Positions 14,849 through 28,594 of a DNA stretch of 64,000 bases are shown piece by piece. Position 1 is the first letter of the stretch. Each line of letters begins with the position of its first letter. Source of the stretch: Prinia subflava (Eukaryota; Chordata; Aves; Passeriformes; Cisticolidae). The stretch is from contig NC_086248.1 of the NCBI RefSeq assembly GCF_021018805.1, positions 95,193,239 to 95,257,238 of the forward strand, in the 5' to 3' direction. Below the pieces are notes generated by a model. It did not search any database and was not told the origin of the DNA. It was given only the letters and a program-made list of their open reading frames with translations. A program made the position numbers and the translations under genes.

Positions 14849-17515
14849 GCAGAGAAAGTCTTTGTGTAAAAACCTGCTGTATACTGCAATTTTAGCCACA
14901 TCATTATTGAAGTATTTTCCAGAATCACACTCCATTTTCTTTTTCTCTTCATTATTCATTAATTATACTAATAGCAAATCAGTTACACAAATAGCATTTG
15001 ACATTACAGACAAGGCAGGTTTTCTTTCTGCCACACAAAAAATACAATTTTGAGTACACTGTTACCTTTTGCTCATGGATGGTCTTCATACAGGCCTTGG
15101 ATGCAACAAAGAGCAGCGTATCCATCTGTGTTAATGTATGATCAGGCTATAAATTCGGTACTGTCAGTGAGAGAAAGATTGCCAGAATCTCTTACCAGCA
15201 AAAGGACATATCTACATTTTGTCTTCTGGGCTGAACTAAGGTGACTCTACTTGTGCTTTCCAAGTCTGGCAGCTACAAATGTGGAATTACACCATCATGG
15301 TTAGTCCAGCAGTGAACACAAGCCCTGCTGAGAGCCAGCTTCGGACTATCCAGGTTCAGCACTGCCCTAGCACAGCCACAGCATTCCCAGTTCACATCTG
15401 GCTGATTCTGTCTGCCTGCAAATCAAGACACACATGCTTCAAGATTCAATCCAGAAATCCAAAACACTTGTGAAAACTTTTTCTATTTCCCATTTCCTAT
15501 CTATTCTTTCTCTCTCTCTTTTCCTCTTTTTATCTCTTTCTACTTTGATTTTCCAACAGATTTTTGGGTTTGGCTCCTCTCCAGAGCACACGGATGGTTT
15601 ACTAGCAAGAACTCTGCCTAAAATTTCACTAATGTCTTAGGCAGGGACAATGGTAATAAGAAACACTACACAGGTTTCTGTGACAAGATGGCCACAGTTG
15701 ATCATCCCAAAGCAGCACTAGAGATGAGCAAGAGGCACATCTTAGCCCACTACAGCTCAGCACAACATGGTCCTCAAGTGGTTATTCCTCTTCAAATGCT
15801 CCCGTGCAGTGTAATGCCTATCAAGAGGCAATCAGATCTGGTGTTCACTTCAAAAACAAATCAAATGTTACCTGGATGAGCAACAACTAGCAAACACTTT
15901 CAGCTGTAGCCAGAGAGGATGCTGTGGCTCAGCAGAGCAAACTGATTTGGTCTAATAATTGTCAGAGCTGAGAGTTTCAGGAGGAGATTTACAACGGTTC
16001 TGCAGTCTGGCTTTAGCCTTAAAAATTAGGGTGGAGACTGTAAAGAATTGGCAGCTGATAACAGAAATGGAATGAAATCAAAATATCTATCCTTTGTTTA
16101 TTCATCATCTTGAAATATTTATAATGGTCCAAGTAGCCCTCCACCCACCTCAAACTTGAGCTTTTAAACGTGTGTCCAGATTTGAGACTGGCAACATCTT
16201 GAGTCCATCTCTGGATTAACCCAAACCCCTCTGCTTTGACCATTAACAGATACTTCAACAAAATGAGACCAGAATCTCAGCTAGCATCAGCTTTCTATTT
16301 GCTGTCTAAATTCAAATTAATATTAGGTGTTAGAAGACTAAAATAATCCCTAATGAACCTGAGAAATGGCATCTTGAGTGAAGTCATGCAAGGCCTGACT
16401 TCAGCCAAGAGCCCTTTGTTCTAAATAGATATATAATATAAATAAATAAATAGATACATTAAAAAAACCAGAGCCAACTGCTCTCAACAAAGCAATGTAT
16501 ATTACAATACCTACCTAACTGGATTTTAAGACTCCCTCTGACTCAAGTTTAGCATTTCCCTCCACTCTAATTATTTCCTTTAAAAGGAACTGTACACAAA
16601 GAGTCCATTTTAAAATCAAAGTCCGTAATGCTCCTAGAGTACACATGTGCCTCTTTTTTTTTTTTTTTCTCCTCTTTAAGGAGATGGTTGCCAGTAAGGA
16701 AGATTATATGTTGCCTTGAATTTTCCCAGAATACATCTCCTTGGATCCAACACTATGGTTCATCCTTTTGTACACATGGAGAGGGCAGCTGGAACATTTC
16801 AGATACAGATGGGAACTTCCCCAGAGTTAATTATTCACATTATTGTCTGCATCTTCAATTTGAGCTACCCAGCTTGTATTAAAGTCCTGCATACTATGCA
16901 CTAGTTTTGGTGCACCAGTACCTTCTGGAAATTTCTGGCTGCAACTACTGCTTCATATCTAAATTCCCAGACACTTTTTGATTTGTGCAACTGGTACTGA
17001 GATTGTGAACACATCATAAAAGCAGTTATTTAAACAATTAACACCACAGAGGAGACTAAGGATAGCTCTTCTAAAACCTTTTAGCTGCATTCCTTATTTT
17101 CCACTGCCTCCAGGCATCCCCTCCCTTTAGTGATCTGAAATTCCCAGCACTGCAGACTCTTGTCGTGGTGTACTATTTTTGCCAAAACAAGGCAGTTTAT
17201 CAAAAGGTTTATGAATGATGACACTTTCTCCCAGAACTGAAGGAACAGTTCACTCATTCCTGCCATACCCTCCTTGCACTTGCTACAGAAGAGTTGTGAG
17301 GTGTTTATGGTGATCTATTTCAAACTTCTTTAACATTGGATGCTCTGGTTTCATGGTCTGACAACTGATTGATAAGTCCTCTTTTGTGGGCTGAGAATGA
17401 CTGACCTTTTCCTCTGGGATTCCCATTATAGGGTAGCCCTGTGTCCTCTTTCTTGGCCAAATGCCATGGGAAAGACAGCTTGCAAAGACAGCCCAAAGAA
17501 TGATGTATGAATTAG

Positions 17516-17542
17516 AAAAAAAAAAAAAAAAAAAAAAAAAAA
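17516..17542. repeat. Homopolymer run of 27 A, then GGA/AGA-rich sequence
   Basis: An uninterrupted A run is followed by GGAGGAAGAAGAAGG. It is the longest homopolymer in the window. CR1 elements do not end in poly(A), so it is either a simple microsatellite or, less likely, the tail of an old retrocopy. I recognise no coding remnant upstream. Confidence 0.85.
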
Positions 17543-18122
17543 GGAGGAAGAAGAAGGCTTTGAAAGTTATTCAGCATGACTCTGTACACATAGTTTAATA
17601 TACATGAGTCTTTTTATCCCGTAAGGATTCTTTCTCACATCTCTCTGTTGACCTTGAATGTTAAGATGAGCCTCATTTTAAATAGGATTCCCCGGACATG
17701 TCTGATCTCTAGGCACTTTTTTTAAAAGAGTTATCTACTGGAATCAATTTCCAAACAAAATCCATCACACTCAAGACATGGATTTCCAACTTCACAAGCC
17801 ATTATTTAAGCTGGAAGAAGAAATTGCAGCAGCCACCATGAGTTTCCCTGAAAGTTATATAATCTTGTCAGTGCCACAGAGGCCAGAGAGACTTATTGGG
17901 GAATGGCTCACAGGAGGATGAGAGGAAGAACCAACTGCTTAAGATATGAGAAAGTCACTCATGCTCTCTGAGAAACTTCTTGGATTCCCTCTGATTTAAT
18001 GAGGTGTTTTTCCTCCACCAGTTACTGCAAAGGTATGGTTTCATTAAGCAGTTAGTAACTTATGGACTTCACCCATAACTGTGCATAAGTCAAAGTCTGG
18101 GATTCCAGAAAGGTTAGAGGGG

Positions 18123-18190
18123 AAAAACAAAACAAAACAAAACCACAAAAAAAACCCAACAACAACACCACCACACCACCAACAGTACCA
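18123..18190. repeat. A/C-rich simple repeat (CAAAA)n grading into (CAA/CCA)n
   Basis: The top strand lacks G and almost lacks T for about 65 bases, moving from CAAAA units to CAA and CCA units. It is low-complexity sequence with no coding potential. Confidence 0.85.
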
Positions 18191-21100
18191 ACGGTGACAG
18201 CAGAAAGGTACAGGAAAAATACCTTGCAGGGCCAAATAATGGAAATGGAAATAGCACTGCAAAATAGTCAGTCCAACTTCTGTACAAAAGAGATGACTAA
18301 AGTTATTCAGCCCTAACATTTTCAGGCTGGACAAGGGTTCCCAAAGCATTTTTTTATATCTAGTCATTAAATACTTTCCATGAAAAGCAATCTCTCAGAA
18401 TCCTTCAAAGTTGAGGACTCCCAAAACATTGTACCAATTAAGAATTTAAACATGCAGACACATTTTCAGTCTCTATTTGCACATTTTTTTCACTAGATTT
18501 TTTTGCATGGATTTCCATAGGGTTTATACTGGACTTGTTATATTTGTATTAGGTAGAAGTATTTCATTAGTTCTATGGCTTAGAACCTGTCACAACAACA
18601 GAGAACAGGGAGAGGTCTGGGAAAGCATTGGGATACCCACTGCCTTGGAGAATTGCTCAGGAATCTGTCAGTGTATATTTCATCAAACATTCAGATAAGA
18701 TGGGCACAGATGGAGGGAGATTTTCTCTCTTGCTTCCCCAGACACAGCAAGATGCTCACCATACTATTCCTGATGAAACTCATGCAAGTGCAGTGCCCAT
18801 ATTTTTTACAAGTTCAAGCACCTAGGGAAGTCTGCAGAATGAAGGCCTGAAGATAGAATCATTAATTTATCTTGTTCCTATAATGTTCAAACTTAACACC
18901 GTTCAGAGGTCAAGTCATGTACAGGGAAGTATGTTTGCTATCTGCTGGCCATGATCAACAGAAAACTCTTTTTTGCCATAAATACTAAGAAGATAATAAG
19001 AAGAGGAGTCATAAAAGCAAAACACACCCTGTGGTGTCATTGCTACAATCCATATTGGGTTCAATTGTAGGGTGGTCAGATTTTTATTAGAGATGAGTCA
19101 GTTCTGGGGCCTGTCAAAATAACTTGTTCATCCAAAAGGTCTGCTGAGCTTGCTACTGCTTTTGAGCAAACCTAAAAGATTTGCCAAGGAAGAATTTCAT
19201 GGGATAAAATAATATTAAATCCTATGGTGTGGGCCTGATAACAAAGAAAATGCAACCATATCAAATTATTTGAATTTTATGCATAGGTAGATCATCAGAT
19301 GCTGAACATTATCATCTGTAGAAACACTTAACTCTTCTTTTACCTCAGATGAATTTAGGTAGAAATGAGTCTGTTTAAATCTAGATTTAATTTTTTACCA
19401 AGTTTAAGAGTTAGATGTACTTTCTAGAAAGATCCTGACAAGGCACAGATCTGAACTACCTGGAAGTCCTTACTCAGCTGCAGATGAAAAAGTAAATATC
19501 AAATCCACCTATTCCAGCTGTCAGAGCACCAAGCTCAGAATCACAGGCATTTGTTTGAACCCCAGTCAATACTGGCCACCAAAGTGAATGATAGAAATAT
19601 AATCAAATACATTTTCTTTCTTGCATAACCCTTTTTGAAATTACTGGTTAAAATGCTGAGTTGTGGATTTCCAGAACAAGAGAATGAATAATTTCACTGA
19701 ACAAACAATAACCACCGTAACAAAAGCAAAATGACAACAGTGGAGGGGAAAGAGTGGAGAAGGAGGTATTTTAAGTCTTGAATTATTTTATGTTGGCTTT
19801 CTCTGTGCAGAGACATTGACATCTCAGATTTGTCATAGTGTGTGGCAACATCACTTTAAACCAAGACACTGCTACATCTGGCTGGCCTAAGAAGTGAGCA
19901 TAATGCTGTTTCCAACAGCACTGAAAATGGCACCAGAGTTTCAACAGGGGTAGTAGACAGTCTCAAGGATTTGATTACGGTGTACACAGATGAAGAACAG
20001 AACTTTACCCATTGGTAGAGGACCTAAGTACACCTGATGAGCAGGGGCACCTTTCTCCAGCATCAAAGGCAATGGAGCAGCATGAAATTCAAACATCTGA
20101 AAAGTCTAATGGCTGAAAATTAAAATAAGCTGTCAGTCTGTTAAAAATGATTTTTAATTCTAAATAAATCAGACTAACAATTTACAGATGTTTGGAAAGA
20201 AAACGTTTAAGTTACTCGTTTTCAAAGCCTGAGCTTTCCCTACCTTCAGTATTCCATTTGCATTTTAATGCTTGTGGTGGATTTCTGCCACTGCCTGCTC
20301 CCTCCTGATGCACAGCACAAACCTCACGAGTCAGCAGGTCTTGTACTCACCCTGGAGTCTGAAATCACATAACTTCTATTATCTTCAGGGTTAAGAAGTA
20401 GAAATAAGGAGAGAAACCAACAGCTGATTATCGCTTAACAGAAAGAATATATTAAGCCTATATATGTATATATAAATAAAATTCAGTGGAATTGTGGAAA
20501 TCTTAAGCAGTATAACAGATCCTTAAAGAAAGAAGTAGAGCACACAGATCTTTTAGGATTTATGTTAGTATTTTCTAAAAGCACATCTAAGAAGCCCACC
20601 TGTATTGACAAGCCAGAAAAGGAACCTCAGATTGTCTTTGAAGCTCACATGTCCATTCTAGTGCTTCCAGCTGTGAGGGAAGCTGTGTGGCTGGTGGATA
20701 GCAGGGAGATAGGGCAGCCCCCACTGCTGCACCACTGGCTTTGCCTCTGCTCCCTCCATTCAGACAAACTGTAGGTGAGGAAGGATATGGCTGCCATCTC
20801 TTCCATCTACTGGTATTTCCATTAATGCTGGCCAGTTTATACTGGTTTTGCTATTCAGCTAGGGTCTTTCTTTACATTCTTTCCTCTATGATGGGAATTG
20901 ATGGGAATTTTTTCAGCATTAAATTTTTTCCATAAATATTTTGCTTCTCCAATTAAAAAAAAAAATGCATTGATATTATTATCCTGGTCTGGTCTGGTAA
21001 AAATTTTTCTTCTGCTGGTTCTGTGATCTGAGACAAGACAAAGAAGGGAAGGGGAGACTTTGATGCAACCAGTTCACCATGAAGGACATGAATGCAGCTG

Positions 21101-22581
21101 AGAGAGGCAAGCCTCAGCTGACTAAGGCTCAGTGCACTGGCTTCTCCCCAGTGAATATATCACTATGGGTCTTTCTTCAAAAATGAACTTTGGAGCCTAA
21201 ATCACTCTGGAAACATGTTCAAAAATTACCCTGGAAACATTTACAACATCACCAGTAAAACTGCGGGGAAAACTTTTCTAAATCAATGTCTTATGCATTT
21301 GTGCCACCTAGTGAACAAAGCCCAGTTGAAGTGCTTTTGTGAGAGGGAAGACAGGACCTTGGCGTCCTCAGAAATGTTTGCTGGCTCTGAAGTGTGCTTT
21401 GGTGGCTCACTGGGTTAACTGTCTTTGCCCATCACTGTTGGGCTGCCAGTTCCAAACCCTGGAAGGACAGCAAATTAATGTGACCTGACAAACCAGAGCC
21501 ACAAAAAGCTCTTCTGTATCACAGAGGAAAAAAATAATCAAATAGCTGAAACTCACTCTCATCCTCTCACAGTCCCATAAGTGACATTAGCAGTCAGTGT
21601 GTGCAACAGAGTAATGACCAACTCAGAGTCATTCTGGGTTCAGATCTATAGAGTGTAACACCTAAATTTAAACAACTGCTGCCTGCTATTCTGGAAGGGG
21701 AACCTTAATATTATTCAAATTAATATCCACTTGGACTGTAAAAACCATATTGGTATTATCTTGGGACACAGTTTCCTATATAGCTCATTGCTATTTTGGG
21801 ACTATAATACATTATGAAGACATAGCATTATTCATAGTAATAGCAGCCTTGAGGCCCCAGCCAAAAACAGGGAAACTTGAGCATAGCTATGATTTACAGC
21901 CTAATCCAATAAGAGGGGAAAAGGAGAAATCCTCATTTTACAGATGAGAGTGATGAAGTTACATAGGCAGGACATGTTTATGCCATATATTTAAGGCCAA
22001 ACCCAGGGTCTGGTGATGATAATGAGCTAGAGTCCAGGTGTACACAGGGTACTGTGTGCATGTCTCAGAGGTTCCCTTGTCTCTGGTGTCATGCTGCTGC
22101 ATGTTTTCCAGGACTGCTCAGAGAAGGGGCTAAGGAGGCTTGCAGGGATTCAAAGCCTAAATAAGTCTCCTAAAATGTTAGTTGATTTTGGTTTTGTTGT
22201 AATTTAAAGCTTTAGCTGTGGACCTTGTTTCCAGATTCCAGGCCAAAATACCTAACCAGGTGTTGTTTCAGTACTCTGCTTTGAGCAAGTACCTATATTA
22301 AACAAAACTAATCAGATCCTGTGAAAGTTACTTTGTTAATCAGTATTTCAAATGTAGCAACTATCCAAGCACTGACTTTCCTTGCAGAGAAATAAACACA
22401 GTTGCAGTACAAACGACAGCTCCACATGCTATAAAATAGTGCCATCTAGTGCATACTGGATGCTAAATTAAACAACTTTTTTCCTAGAGGGAAAACATCC
22501 TGTAAACAACTACTGAACACATATTCAACACAAAATTTCAGATTTCAATTGTCTGTAAAAGTTAGGTCTGGAGTATACAAA

Positions 22582-23235
22582 TGTCTTGGGTTGAAAAATG
22601 TAACCAAAAATGTATATTCTATTTTCATCTGTTGAAACCTGCTGGGAGACATTGTTCTTCTCTCCTCCTGCACCCATCCTCCTCCAAGGGACATCACCTG
22701 TGAATGGGCCATTTTAGGCCTCTCACATGACTGATAATGTTACTTCATTCCATTTTGAGATGCTCCACTCAGTGGGAGGAGCCAAGGCCTTTCCTCCGCC
22801 ATAAAACCAGCAATCCCAAACACTAATTCAGCCAGTTTTCCACAGAATCCTTGGAGGAAGGCCGAGCCCATCTCACCAGCACTGGACCTTTTTTTTACAG
22901 GATCATCTCTACTTCACAGAACAACATCTGTTACTCCAGGAAGACTTGGAGGTTTGGACTGCTTCCAACACACGGACAACAGGGTGTCAGGTTGTATCTC
23001 TGACTCTGTCAGGGGTTTCTAGGACTTCTGTTTGTTTGCTTGTTTCTTTGTACTAGTGCATTTGTATTTTTTTATATTCCTGGAAGGAACTGTTATTCCT
23101 ATTCCCATATTTTTTACCTGAAAGCTCCTAATTGCAAAACTGTAATAATTTGGAGGGAGCGGGGTTTTTACATTCTCCATTCCGAGGGAAACTCCAGTTT
23201 CCCCTGACAGATACCTGTCTTTCCAAACCAAGACA
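22582..23235 (+). mobile_element. Solo LTR of an endogenous retrovirus (family A, variant 3' end)
   Basis: A 654-bp element starts TGTCTTGGGTT and ends AAACCAAGACA, forming terminal inverted repeats. The 5-bp TSD ACAAA sits at 22577-22581 and 23236-23240. Its 5' portion, including the ATAAAACCAGCAATCCC promoter-like block, matches the LTR at 12827, but its last 250 bases are a different sequence. No retroviral coding region accompanies it. Confidence 0.9.
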
Positions 23236-23240
23236 ACAAA

Positions 23241-26094
23241 TTAATTCTATCTGTTCAACTTTTGAGTCCTCTCATTAAATGGTTATGCAGAGAAAACCTT
23301 TTCCTTACGAGTAATTCATAGCCATCCCTGAAATTAGGCGTGTATTTATTGCAGCAGGATTGGTTTCACAGCCTGTGTACCAAATTCTCCTAAGGAAGGG
23401 TAAAGCAATTAAAGAAGAATCACTAGTGAGTCTCAAGTAATGAGATTTGATTGCTCATTAAAACCTTCTGATAAGGCATTTATAAGAGCTAAACAGCCAA
23501 ATTTACAAACCACTGTTTTGCTTCTGGGAGCAACATTGCAATTAATTCAGAAAAGCTAAAGATGCTGCTTGCAGAACAGAAGAGAATAAAAATAAAACCT
23601 GCCAGAGCAGCACCAGATGATCCTCAACACATGTACAAGAAAGCTTATACTGGAGAATCCAGTGGAGCACTTTTCCAAATTTTCCACATCTCTGCCATGA
23701 TAGGACAAGAGCTATGCAAGGCAAAGGAGATGGTGTGTTCTAAGAGTTTCACATGTAGGAGTCTAGTGCATTGCAAAATTAAACTGCTCTTTAGGTTGGA
23801 CAACAGCCAAGCTCCTGCCCATAGTACAAGACCGTGTGTGACAGTTACCAAAAAGGATGTGTCCATGCCTCCATAGCCCTGTCACAGAAGAGTCATTCTT
23901 CCTAGTGCCCATAGGAAGCTTCCTGCACCTCCCTGCTCTGGGATGCCTCATCAGACCCTTCAGGACATCAGTTTCCACTGTAATTTAAAAGGTGCTGGAT
24001 GCCCTATAAGGAAATAGAACCAATGCAAAATGAAGAAAATACAAAGCTTGTCACTGAAAATCCTTGTTAAAGGCTGTATTATTTTTGGTCCCAGATATAC
24101 ATCAATATCCTCAGCCACACTTGTCTGAGATGTGATTTCAGCAATTTTCATCTGGTGTATTTGTCTTGCCAGAGGTATTACTATGCTAGAAGTGTACAGG
24201 ACGTAACACTGATAATTTAATAGGCAGAAGTCTCCCTCTGAACCTGCAGTGATCCAGCTTATCCACATCCACAGGAAAGACGCTGGTACCACTGGAAGTC
24301 TCTGCCACAGCACAAGGTGCTATAGTCTTGACTGTCTGCCCTGATTTAAGGGTTCTGGGGCTGTTTCAGCAAGATCAGAAATGTCAGCTCAGGTGTCTTG
24401 GATTAAGTCCAAGTACATAATTACATTCTTCCTGTCTACATTTCCCATTTGCTTTTTGTTGGATAAACTATTTCTCCTGCTGCAGTCTAAATTGTGTTTT
24501 GCTGCTCTGTATGCTAAAAAGCTGCCATATTCCACCCCAAAGTTGGATGTATTTAAAGGATGGATTAACTGTTCTTTATGTATGCAGTTTGGAACTGGAT
24601 TGCAAGACCCATTGTGTGTTCTAGGATCACTGTTATTTAAAATAGTGGTTTACCACTGGTATCTTCCCCTTATACTCAAGCCTCAAAAGAAGCATATGAT
24701 AAATAAACCACTGCAGAGAGTGGGTTAATATCCACAATGAGCCAAAATCAGTGTTTGGGTTTGAATCTGACTGCTGTGATGTTTTTCTGGAGGGGGTTGG
24801 GAGGGAAATGGCCTCTTCAGAATTAAGGAAAAAATAATCCACTTACATCATAGAAAGTTGGAATCACATCAAAGTCTGTGAAAGCTCAGAAATTGGCAGC
24901 TTGAGATCCACTAAGAACTGAAATGAATTTATACCTTTTTTTTTAATAAAGCTGGAACAATGATTCAAACAACTTAATCCTTTAGCAATTTCACAACCTT
25001 TTGTTATTTCGCAGAAGTGCCTCTCTTGTCTTGGTGTGTCAAATCACTCATTTAAGTCGTTTGCATATTTAGGACCAAATTGTGCTCTCATAAGTGCTTG
25101 ATACTGCTGAGTTCAATGCAGTTGGGAGAGCTGCAGAGCTTGGCCTCTGGCCTTGACACAGAGGGGATGCCAAAGTGGGGCAGCACAGCCTGAGAACAGC
25201 ACACAGCTCTGTTCTCTGCATAGTATGTTCTACTGGAACCTTTCAGAGAAAGTCAATAAGCCCTTACTTTTAAAATGGGAGTAGCACCAACCTAGCTCCC
25301 AGGAGAGCTGAAAAAGCTTAAGCACATCCATGTGACATAGCCACATAGCCTGTCTGGTATCAATAGGCCACCACAGGCTCACTGGCCTTTCTGAATCAAA
25401 GCATATATATATGCATGACCTCTTCAGCCCAAAACTGTCAGTAGAGCATCATTTAGATGCAGGATAACTGATGATATGTAGCATCTGAGCTGAAGTGTAG
25501 GGCATGGTCTCTTTGGTACCAGAATAAATGTTTTGGCTGGACCTGTGGTGCATAAAATGTCTATGCCAAGCCCCAGATGGGGAAAGGGCACTAAGGCACA
25601 GGTCTAGGAACCCTTCAACCCAAGAGGAGAGCAAATGCATGGCATCCCCTCTCCCAGCTTTCACCTCTACACAGAGTATTAATAAACCAGATGTGATCCC
25701 AGTCTATTCCCCTTTTGAAGGTACCTCAGTGGATAGCCAAGAAGCTAAAACTCATGAGAGGAAGAAGGAGCCTGATCCTGTAAGCAGTTGAGGTGCTCAG
25801 CTGCTCACCTGGGCTGTTTCCTCCTTTTACAGGCCTGTTAAGGTGTTGCTTTTTCCACTAGAGATAAAGAAAGGAAATAACCCAGGCAGTCCCAAATAAT
25901 CCCTTTCAGATAGAAAGTTTGACCACCACTTCAGATGCTGGCTTCAAGCTCTTAACTTCAGGCCTGACACAGCCAGGGCTGCTCCTGCTAGCACCAGTGT
26001 GCTTGCTGGAGTAAACACCACGCTTTCCCTGAAACCATGGGATGAAGCTTTACGCATACAAGCACACACATGCCTGTGTTGGTTTTCTGCAATG
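23241..26094. other. Non-coding stretch, no gene recognised
   Basis: Open frames of 104-117 codons on opposite strands (23562-23876, 23960-24313, 24381-24728) have no recognisable domains and no splice-linked partners. I regard them as chance. Confidence 0.5.
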
Positions 26095-26100
26095 CTAATC

Positions 26101-26814
26101 TACTACGGTGGCTCTGGGAGGGGGCCAGAGCACACAGCACCTCGGGGAGTGACACTTCCCCCCCAGAGCTCTGATCCTCTCAGCTGCTGCTTCTCAGGGC
26201 ACAGAGATGACACAGAGGCCAGACAGGTCTGGGGGTGAGGTTGAGGTGGTTTATTGAAGATGCCCAAGACCCTGAGCAGGGGTCAGGCAGTGGGTTTTAT
26301 GAGGGGGTGGTGCAGAACAGACAACCCATGAGGGCACAGCTAGGGAGGGGTCCAAGGCAGGGTTTACATCTTACAAACTTATCAAGGGGGGAACAGGGGA
26401 GGGGAATGATACACAGGGACAAATAGGGCATCAAGTAACTAAAGATTGATAGGGAAAGGTTCTGGGGAGAGGGATAGGAATACAGGGGATTGACCTTTGG
26501 AAAAGGAGGAGGTTAGGGAGAAGATAGGCATCTGGGGAGCCAATAGGAGAGTCTCTAAGGAGTGGCTAGCTAATAAGTGAAAGGGATTGACATCTAACCG
26601 ATTGAACAGCAATTAGGGTACAAGTCAAAATATAATTCAGCTGGTACAAATAAACGCAGGCACCATTATAGGGAATGAGGGATGATATGCTTAGGGAAGG
26701 CATACAGCAAATCCTAAAGCATAACCATAATTTCAAGCAAACCCCTTATGATTGCTAACTCACACATAAAACAGAAGGCTAGCCAAGAACCTAAAGCAAA
26801 AGCACACTGCAACA
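26101..26814 (-). mobile_element. Solo LTR, antisense (family B, copy 2)
   Basis: A 714-bp element is nearly identical to 14132-14848. On the minus strand it begins TGTTGCAG, carries a CATAAAACCC promoter-like motif and an AATAAA near 26250-26256. It is bounded by CTAATC at 26095-26100 and TTAATC at 26815-26820, a TSD with one mismatch. No internal retroviral genes are present. Confidence 0.88.
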
Positions 26815-26820
26815 TTAATC

Positions 26821-27959
26821 CTGTTTGATCTGTGCACGTTCTTGGTGTAAATTAACTTTTGAACGTTTCCTCTGTTGACAGCCACCTTCACCAACCAGCA
26901 GTGTCCTGCTACCCCCCTGCAAGACATCAGGACTCCTGTGCTTCAAAAGTCACACCTTTGATCAAGGGGACTGCATCACTTTGAGAGCCAAGGAAGGGGG
27001 TAGATAGATAACATCCCAAGCAGCTCTTCTAGAGCTGGGTGAGAGACTGTTCACAGCTTCCACTGAGAATCATGGCAATACATGGAAGATCAACATCTGT
27101 GGAAGGCCATGCCCCTAGGCACTCACCTGCTCCTGATAAGCATCCTAGTAGATGGTGAAATAGATTAGAAACTTGCCAAGATCTCACAAGAGCTCTTGCT
27201 AATGCACTTTCTGGTTTTAATACATAGTTCTACCCCAGAGAACCTGGTTCTCCTAAATCTCTCAATTGAGAAGCATTAATCTCCAGGCAGTTTGGTCATT
27301 CTTGTCCAGGAAGTACTTAGAGGAAAAGCTGAAATGGGTAACGTTTTGTTTTTCTTCTACCAATGTTTCAAAGCAATAAATCACGTTAGCCTCCTCCAGT
27401 TTTTGATTCAAGGTCCTAGTCTGGCTGACACAAATACAGACAGTAATTATCCCACAGCAATGTCAAGTGAGGGTGCTTTACAAGCACGATAATTACAGCA
27501 GTTAATTATTTGCCCAGTGTCACAGGTATGCCTAGCAATACATCAGTTCAGACAAGACCCTACCCCAAGGACCTTACAGGCCAGTCTGGAGAGACATAAT
27601 TAAAGAATGGCCCATGGAAATAGGAGCAGAAGCGGTTCGAATTTGAGCTCGTCTCCTGTTTTGTCTGTGGGACGGGCCGGCCCCTGTCAGTGGCTCCTGT
27701 TGCCTGACTTGTTTCCAGCAGGGTCTCCCCGTTCCTGAGGCTCTGCCGCCCTCCCGCGGCTGCTCGGGCTCGTCCTGCCAGGCTCGGCAGAGCTTCCAGC
27801 CCACGCTTGTCTTTGAGGATGGCATCTCGTGTCTGTGTGCATCTGGCACCCTGCAGCCCCCGAGATCAGTACTCTGCAAGCTGAGGTAAAACATCTCCTT
27901 TTCTCTGTTTCAGAAAACGAAATTTTTTCCCTCCAGAAAACATTTTACTGCCTTGTCCT
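26821..27959. other. Non-coding stretch with a GC-rich patch
   Basis: Mostly unremarkable, but about 27640-27870 is GC-richer than its surroundings with several CpGs and directly precedes CR1-derived sequence. I see no exon with convincing splice sites. The minus frame of 106 codons across the patch has no known motif. Confidence 0.45.
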
Positions 27960-28594
27960 TCAGAGTATAAGGTGCTCATAGGATCATCAATTATCCTGAG
28001 CTGGAAGAGATCCACAAGGACCACTGAAGACCACCTCTCAACACTGTCCAAATGCTCCATGAACTCTGTCAGGCTGTGAGCATTTCCAGTGCCAAACACC
28101 TCTCTGGGTGAAGAAGCTTCTCCTAATCTCAACCTCCCCTGACACAGCTCCAGACCATTTTCTCAGGTCCTGTACCGTGACATTGCCTATAAAGCTGAGG
28201 ACTGTCAGGACCCGCTCGCAGGCATCAATGGATATCTGGATGAAGTCATTGTGCTTCCCCCTGGGCAATGGAATCCAGCCATTAGGATAGAGCTGCCCAA
28301 GTCTCTCCCTTCTTCAGATAAGAGGTAAGAGCAGGAAAAGGGCTCTGTGCCAAAAGACAGTGGGCATGAGGTGCAGAAAGGAGATGGAAGGACCACTGTT
28401 TTGGTTGTGCCAGGTGTATGGAGTGACCTGTCTGTCACCATTTAGAAAGTCCTGGAGATATTCTGAGGTCCACCTCACAGCATTGTCCAAATGCTCCATG
28501 AACTCCGTCAGGCTGTGAGCATTCCCAGTGCCCAACCACTCTCTGGGTGAAGAAGCTTTTCCAATGTTTTATCTCTACCTCCCCTGACACAGCT
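27960..28594 (-). mobile_element. CR1 LINE 3' fragment with adjacent sequence, partly tandemly duplicated
   Basis: The + strand reads like the complement of a CR1 3' end. Phrases such as GGAAGAGATCCACAAGGACC, and CCCCTGACACAGCTCCAGACC with the following CTCAGGTCCTGT, are typical of antisense CR1. About 28025-28463 is repeated as about 28464-28594 plus 29240-29570, at a period near 440 bp. CR1 identity is by recognition of the 3' region; no reverse transcriptase ORF survives. Confidence 0.7.

Larger units (their letters stand above)
14855..22576. other. Non-coding stretch, no gene recognised
   Basis: Scattered short open frames on both strands with no family motif. It contains a 27-base A run and an A/C-rich simple repeat (listed separately). 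Otherwise I see nothing interpretable. Confidence 0.5.

Noticed and set aside
17516..17542. Poly(A) tail of a processed pseudogene
   Set aside because: No coding remnant or target-site duplication is recognisable around the A run, and retrocopies are rare in birds; a microsatellite is simpler.
14132..26814. A single large provirus with LTRs at both ends
   Set aside because: The two LTRs have different flanking duplications and the 12 kb between them contains no gag, pol or env-like frames and another independent LTR.
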